From an uncultured Clostridia bacterium (GTDB lineage: Bacteria > Bacillota > Clostridia > Acetivibrionales > CALMWN01), in NCBI GenBank assembly GCA_937873555.1, contig CALMWN010000561.1, forward strand, positions 1 to 17,217: DNA of 17,217 nt. The letters are read 5' to 3'. Both the position numbers and the translations under genes were made by a program. Below, in pieces: positions 13,619-17,217 of this stretch (within the stretch, counting starts at the first letter, position 1; each line of letters starts with the position of its first letter). The notes below the pieces were generated by a model. That model saw only the letters and a list, made by a program, of their open reading frames with translations. It was not told the origin of the DNA and ran no database searches.

Positions 13619-13875
13619 CGTTAAAGCATAGCCTAAGGAAATTACCTATTTTTTCTGCAGCATTCACTTTCATTTCTTCTAGTACATGACAGTATACTTC
13701 TAAAGTAAATGCAACGCTATGATGTCCAAGCATTTCAGATAGTATTTTAATATCTACATCTTGTCTTAAACAGTTAACTGCAAAAGTATACCTTTATAAT
13801 CTTTAATATCTTGTGTCCATAAACCCTATATTCCCAATTTCTGGTTATCCGTAAATATTCAGTACTTTTATAGAC

Positions 13876-13905
13876 GTGTTTCACAAATGGCTATTTTTGA
13901 TACAC
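13876..13905. promoter_or_regulatory. 30-bp dyad, possible serine-recombinase site
   Basis: The segment from GTGTTTCACAAATGG to CTATTTTTGATACAC is an imperfect palindrome with 12 of 15 positions matching per arm, centred at 13890/13891. It lies 140 bases before the recombinase start. The size and AAAA-rich half sites are like resolvase/invertase crossover sites. Confidence 0.45.
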
Positions 13906-14044
13906 TTCTTTGGAATTTTTCTATATTTATTTAAACATTTGTCTGTTCTGTTTCATTTCCCATTCCGTTATCTGTATCTCTAATATTGATATTTTTATGA
14001 AATTATGCAACAATTATAGTATAAATTTTCTTATGGGGGCTATT

Positions 14045-14650
14045 ATGAAAGTGGGTTATGCAAGAGTTAGTACAGACGACCAAAAATTGGATTTGCAAAC
14101 AGATGCACTTAAAGCCGAAGGGTGTGAAGAAATATTCTCTGATGTTGCTAGTGGAGCAAAGGATGAAAGGAAAGGACTTATTGAAGCATTAAAATATATT
14201 CGCAAAGGTGATACTCTTGTCGTCTGGAAGCTAGATCGGTTAGGAAGATCATTAAAGCATTTGATAGAGGTCGTAAATGATTTGACGAAACGCGAAATAG
14301 GCTTTAAAAGCCTTAAAGAAAATATTGATACTACTACCAGCGGAGGCAAGCTTGTATTTCATATTTTTGGTGCACTTGCAGAATTTGAAAGAGATATAAT
14401 TCGTGAAAGAACTATAGCCGGACTTGCGGCTGCCAGAGTCAGGGGAAGGCTAGGTGGAAGAAAACCCATGATGGACGAAAAGAAAGTAAAAATGGCTTTG
14501 GAGTTAATTGATACAAACAATTATTCAGTGACAGAAGTATGCAAATTCCTGAAAATATCGAGATCAACTCTATACAGAAATTTAAGCAGATTTAAGGATT
14601 TGAACAAAGAATCTATAAAAGCAGCCAGGTTAAAAAAATTAAGCAATTGA
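14045..14650 (+). CDS. Serine recombinase of the resolvase/invertase family
   Basis: A 201-residue small serine recombinase. The catalytic domain (1-130) begins MKVGYARVSTDDQ with nucleophile Ser9, and has the conserved VVWKLDRLGRSLKHL and the dimerisation-helix segment GALAEFERDIIRERT. A C-terminal helix-turn-helix (about 165-190, NYSVTEVCKFLKISRSTLYR) binds the site. Size and domains fit Tn3 resolvases and Hin/Pin invertases; a specific family cannot be decided. GGGGG lies 6 bases before the ATG at 14045; the frame is open further upstream but without a ribosome binding site. No Tn3-type transposase is visible. Confidence 0.92.
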   Translation: MKVGYARVSTDDQKLDLQTDALKAEGCEEIFSDVASGAKDERKGLIEALKYIRKGDTLVVWKLDRLGRSLKHLIEVVNDLTKREIGFKSLKENIDTTTSGGKLVFHIFGALAEFERDIIRERTIAGLAAARVRGRLGGRKPMMDEKKVKMALELIDTNNYSVTEVCKFLKISRSTLYRNLSRFKDLNKESIKAARLKKLSN

Positions 14651-14674
14651 TGTGGTATATTCTGCCTGTATAAT
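14647..14674 (+). promoter_or_regulatory. Promoter of the coiled-coil gene
   Basis: TTGATG (14647-14652), a 16-base spacer and perfect TATAAT (14669-14674). The -35 box overlaps the recombinase stop codon. Confidence 0.6.
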
Positions 14675-14706
14675 GTGTTATAATATCAAAAAGGGGCGTG
14701 GTATGC

Positions 14707-14970
14707 TTGGATGATAAGGCTTTTGAACTATTAAGTAAAATGTATAGTGAATTCTCATCACGATTTAATGATATGGGCAAAGATATAAAAGACCTCAAAA
14801 ATGATGTTGTTCGATTAGAAAATAAGCTTGATAATAACTCTAAGGCTATGTTTGATGGCTATAAGCAAACCTTTGAAAAGCTAGAAGTTGTTGAAAGAAA
14901 ATTTGATGAACTTTATCAAAAAGTAGAAAAGCAAGATGTTGAGATAAAAGTTATTAAAGGTGCTAAATAA
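14707..14970 (+). CDS. Small coiled-coil protein of unknown function
   Basis: An 87-residue soluble protein. After MDDKAFELLSKMYSEFSSRF it is a continuous heptad-like helix (DMGKDIKDLKNDVVRLENKL, then a second helix KLEVVERKFDELYQKVEKQD), ending VEIKVIKGAK. Similar short proteins are common as hypothetical genes in clostridia; no function is known to me. I prefer the TTG at 14707, 10 bases after AAGGGG and giving the MDDK start seen in relatives, over the GTG at 14698, which nearly touches the binding site. It follows the serine recombinase by 56 bases with its own promoter and terminator. Confidence 0.75.
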   Translation: MDDKAFELLSKMYSEFSSRFNDMGKDIKDLKNDVVRLENKLDNNSKAMFDGYKQTFEKLEVVERKFDELYQKVEKQDVEIKVIKGAK

Positions 14971-14983
14971 TATATTAGTATCG

Positions 14984-15022
14984 AGGGCATAGTTGAAATA
15001 TACTTTGCCCTTTATTATTTTT
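14984..15022 (+). terminator. Intrinsic terminator of the coiled-coil gene
   Basis: AGGGCA (14984-14989) pairs with TGCCCT (15006-15011), extended by AGT/ACT across one mismatch, followed by TTATTATTTTT. It ends 3 bases before the right inverted repeat of the unit. Confidence 0.78.
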
Positions 15023-15260
15023 ACAAGTGTATCAAAAACGCCAGATAGATATTAATAATAACTATATCAATATTGCATGGATGTTATTCCCTTTTTAGGC
15101 ATTTTATTGTATAATGCGATAAAGTAAAATATTGTCTTGAAATAAATTCTTTAAAATATAAGACAGCTGGTTCATCCAGAAGAATCAAAAACTGATGTCA
15201 CAAAGGGATTAGTAGCATACATAAGTTTAATACTGCTTTTAAAGAAAGGGGTTAGGTTAT

Positions 15261-16097
15261 ATGGGATATTCAATTTTTGAAGATACGATGGCAGACATGA
15301 CCTGGCTAGAAGTTGATAGGTCTGCGAAGGAAGGGGCTATTGTATTATTTCCTATGGGCGTTATTGAGGAGCATGGTCCTCATATGTGCCTGGGAGTAGA
15401 TACATATCTGGGCTATACCAAGTGTAGATTGATGAAACAGAAATTAGAAGAGAAAAATATCAAAACAATAATTGCTCCACCATTCTACTGGGGTATCAAC
15501 AATGTAACCGGAGATTTTCCTAGATCATTTACATCCCGGAGAGAAACTGTAAAGGCAGTAATCTATGATATTATGGCTTCTTTAAAAATATTGGGATTTA
15601 CTTACGTATTTGGAGTTAACCACCATGGAGACACAGAGCATTGCATAGCACTAATGGAAGGAATTAAAGAAGCCCGTATGGGAACGGGGATTAGAGCTTA
15701 CTATATTATACCGGGGACCAGGTTGAAGTTCTTCGGATTAAAAGGCAGCGAACCATATATAATTATTTCCGGCAAACCAAGCATCCAGACGGAGCAACCT
15801 AGATATATCGATATCCATGCTGGGGAAGGAGAAACAGCGGAGATGAACCGTTATTTTCCGGAGCTTGTAGATACTGAACTGGCAAAAACACTAGAACCTA
15901 CAAATCTGAACATAGACACTTTAAAGATATGGAGCAGAGGTTGGAGTGAAGCTAAAAAGTTAACGCCAGAAGGCTATGTGGAGAATCCTGCTAATTTTGA
16001 AAATAGCGAAGGGAATTTTGAGGATTATGCCCAAAGGATGTCAGACCTTATTGAGGCTTTTTTAAATGGCACTTATAGACTTCCAGAAACAGTATGA
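15261..16097 (+). CDS. Creatininase-family amidohydrolase
   Basis: A 278-residue metal-dependent hydrolase of the creatininase superfamily, which includes creatinine amidohydrolase, MftE peptidase and FAPy deformylase. The metal site is recognisable: PMGVIEEHGPH (Glu36, His38), Asp47 in LGVDTY, NHHGDTEH (120-127) and HAGEGET (186-192). The NHHGDT segment differs from the usual NGHGGN. The true substrate cannot be told. AAAGGGG lies 9 bases before the ATG. The preceding 218 bases after the inverted repeat hold AT-rich promoter-like sequence (TATAAT at 15110-15115) but no clear gene. Confidence 0.88.
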   Translation: MGYSIFEDTMADMTWLEVDRSAKEGAIVLFPMGVIEEHGPHMCLGVDTYLGYTKCRLMKQKLEEKNIKTIIAPPFYWGINNVTGDFPRSFTSRRETVKAVIYDIMASLKILGFTYVFGVNHHGDTEHCIALMEGIKEARMGTGIRAYYIIPGTRLKFFGLKGSEPYIIISGKPSIQTEQPRYIDIHAGEGETAEMNRYFPELVDTELAKTLEPTNLNIDTLKIWSRGWSEAKKLTPEGYVENPANFENSEGNFEDYAQRMSDLIEAFLNGTYRLPETV

Positions 16098-16252
16098 ATA
16101 CTATCAATTTTAGTCACAAGTCAGGTTTGAAATATGGAATAATTATTTATTTGAATAAATGTTGATGTAACAATCGAATAAAGTTTATATATTTCTTTTT
16201 TTACGTACAAGTTATATTTAACGTAATAACTAAAGTAATTATTAGATGTATT

Positions 16253-16281
16253 TTGTGAATTTTATAATATTATGGTAAGAT
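16253..16281 (+). promoter_or_regulatory. Promoter of the acetyltransferase gene
   Basis: TTGTGA (16253-16258), a 17-base spacer and TAAGAT (16276-16281) with an upstream TGG, forming an extended -10 element, 35 bases before the ATG. A nearby TATAAT at 16263-16268 has no -35 partner. Confidence 0.4.
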
Positions 16282-16316
16282 TTAACTGATGAAAGTTAGT
16301 TTTGGAGGATATTTCT

Positions 16317-16916
16317 ATGAAGTTTAGAAGTGAGAGGCTTGTCTACAGAGAATTCACGGAAAATGATTTTCATTTATTCTTTTCTGTATTTTCAAATGAA
16401 CAAGTAATGAAGTATACCTTGATAGATAAATTTGGTCGTGAAGAAGATATACTTCCATATTTTAAAAAAGTATTAAAAAATAATATTACTTTTGAAAATC
16501 GAAAAGCTTATGAATTTGCAGTTTTTCTAGCTTCGAATGGAAGTTTTACTGGGTTTGCGGATATTGAGATTCATAACCTGAATAATTTTGGCGGCTGTGG
16601 TGAGATTGGTTACTTACTAATTCCAAGCTTTTGGGGTAACGGCTATGCTACTGAAATAGCTAATTCACTTGTAGGAATCTGTTTTAAACGTTTGAATTTA
16701 CATAGAGTTGCTGCAAGATGCAACGCCAATAATCTTCAGTCAGAAAGAGTTATGAAAAAAGTCGGTATGGTTAGAGAAGGAGAGTTTAGAAAAGTTAGGC
16801 TTAAAAACGGCAAATGGGAAAACGAGCTACACTACAGTATTCTTGTTGAAGAGTGGGAACAGAATTGCCATATGATGCCTGAAATTTTATATTTAAATAA
16901 TATACAGACAACATAG
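16317..16916 (+). CDS. GNAT acetyltransferase, RimJ/RimL type
   Basis: A 199-residue acetyl-CoA-dependent N-acetyltransferase. The N-terminal LRSERL-like start (FRSERLVYREFTENDF), acetyl-CoA binding loop IPSFWGNGYATEI (102-114), and NLHRVAARCNANNLQSERVMKKVGM with its R..G..N motif are typical of the RimJ/RimL group that modifies protein N-termini or small amines. The true substrate is unknown. TTGGAGG lies 9 bases before the ATG at 16317; an in-frame TTG at 16302 overlaps that site. Confidence 0.9.
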   Translation: MKFRSERLVYREFTENDFHLFFSVFSNEQVMKYTLIDKFGREEDILPYFKKVLKNNITFENRKAYEFAVFLASNGSFTGFADIEIHNLNNFGGCGEIGYLLIPSFWGNGYATEIANSLVGICFKRLNLHRVAARCNANNLQSERVMKKVGMVREGEFRKVRLKNGKWENELHYSILVEEWEQNCHMMPEILYLNNIQTT

Positions 16917-16977
16917 AATAGGTTTTTTGATATTTCACAATCTTTATATTTAATGAAGTAAGACGAAAGAATGACTG

Positions 16978-17038
16978 TTTCAAAAACGGAATTCTACCGG
17001 ATCAACCAGTAGGAATGGGAGCCAATATCAAAAACGGA
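16978..17038 (+). repeat. Short direct repeats around a small hairpin
   Basis: TTTCAAAAACGGA (16978-16990) and TATCAAAAACGGA (17026-17038) are direct repeats 48 bases apart. Between them ATTCTAC (16991-16997) pairs with GTAGGAAT (17009-17016) with one bulge. The second repeat overlaps the ribosome binding site of the last gene, so a regulatory role is possible. Confidence 0.4.
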
Positions 17039-17050
17039 GGGTTTTGTAAA

Positions 17051-17217
17051 ATGGATGTAAAATTTCCGAGAATAAATAGGTACATTAAGATTTTTCTTTT
17101 AGGTGTTGTTTTTGTGGCAATAATTTCTTTTGTTATTCCTCTTTTATTTGGTAGGGTGAATACACCAACTATAATAATCTGTTTTATTTTTGGAATAATT
17201 GGGATAACATTTTCAAC
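17051..17217 (+). CDS. Small membrane protein, 3'-truncated by the contig end
   Basis: The first 55 codons of a gene are present. After a short basic start (MDVKFPRINRYIK) there is a hydrophobic segment FLLGVVFVAIISFVIPLLF and the beginning of a second one (TIIICFIFGIIGITF). GGAGGG lies 9 bases before the ATG. No family can be assigned from this fragment. Confidence 0.7.
   Translation, partial: MDVKFPRINRYIKIFLLGVVFVAIISFVIPLLFGRVNTPTIIICFIFGIIGITFS

Larger units (their letters stand above)
13440..13818 (-). pseudogene. Decayed C-terminal fragment of a second tyrosine recombinase
   Basis: On the minus strand YTFAVNCLRQDVDIKILSEM, then LGHHSVAFTLEVYCHVL, match the end of phage-type integrases: the usual HTFA box (here Tyr replaces His), the LGH box, and the catalytic Tyr. 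In-frame TAA codons lie just upstream of the first motif, near 13788 and 13797, and no N-terminal part is found. The frame runs on through a hairpin to a TGA inside the tRNA-derived attR repeat. The fragment is unlike the intact integrase at 8617 and points toward the tRNA, so it is the relic of an older element at the same site. Confidence 0.82.
13888..15043 (+). mobile_element. Candidate 1.16 kb unit bracketed by inverted repeats
   Basis: TGGC-TA-TTTTTGATACACTT at 13888-13907 is matched in inverted orientation by the complement of 15025-15043 (TGGCGTTTTTGATACACTT), differing only by the TA/G step. The repeats enclose exactly the serine recombinase, the coiled-coil gene and its terminator. 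The left one overlaps the 30-bp dyad. It may be a small mobile or invertible unit that landed beside the integrase relic. No target duplication is obvious. Confidence 0.4.

Noticed and set aside
14682..17038. Repeated TATCAAAAA words near 14684, 15030 and 17026 as a family of recombination sites
   Set aside because: This short AT-rich word also occurs in variants inside genes and upstream regions; only the longer 19-20 bp inverted pair is above what I would expect by chance.

Overview
The window looks like one contig from a low-to-moderate-GC Clostridia genome (Firmicutes). The evidence is strong AAGGAGG-type ribosome binding sites, the ireB / ruvX / DUF1292 gene set, an HPr-like protein without its histidine, and a YcgR-type PilZ protein. 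A clostridium related to Acetivibrio/Ruminiclostridium is a guess from gene content, not something the sequence proves. The first 47 bases are sequencing-library adapter, so base 48 is the true start and the first gene (rnr) is cut by the contig end. The last gene is cut at the other end.

Region 1 (48-8322) is ordinary chromosomal housekeeping DNA: RNase R, an HPr-like protein (minus strand), the tRNA methylthiotransferase MtaB, IreB, an aldo/keto reductase with two 4Fe-4S clusters, RuvX, a DUF1292 protein, a PilZ protein (minus strand), a Cof-type HAD phosphatase and a DEDDh exonuclease. IreB, the reductase, RuvX and DUF1292 are co-directional, with an intrinsic terminator directly after ireB and an extended -10 promoter in front of the DUF1292 gene.

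Region 2 (8411-13462) is a 5.0 kb integrative element in tRNA-Pro(CGG). The tRNA 3' half, from the anticodon stem through CCA plus one base (48 bp), is repeated exactly at 13415-13462. Between the copies lie a tyrosine recombinase next to the tRNA, an RmlC-like sugar-nucleotide epimerase without pathway partners, a broken HTH gene, an RDD-family membrane protein with a long acidic N-terminal region, and a PIN-domain toxin with an overlapping small partner gene. No relaxase, replication protein or phage structural gene is visible. The RDD/PIN part is enclosed by two inverted copies of a complex repeat of about 100 bp, and both element ends carry related sequences that are probably integrase arm sites.

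Region 3 (13440-15043) holds a decayed C-terminal fragment of a second, unrelated tyrosine recombinase pointing at the tRNA, which shows that this tRNA was used as an integration site before. Next comes a compact unit with a serine recombinase and a small coiled-coil protein, bracketed by 19-20 bp inverted repeats. Region 4 (15261-17217) has a creatininase-family amidohydrolase, a RimJ/RimL-type acetyltransferase and the start of a small membrane protein.

The best candidates for something new are the small tRNA-Pro element with its cargo and nested inverted repeats, and the serine-recombinase/coiled-coil unit. Functions for both are inferred from sequence only.
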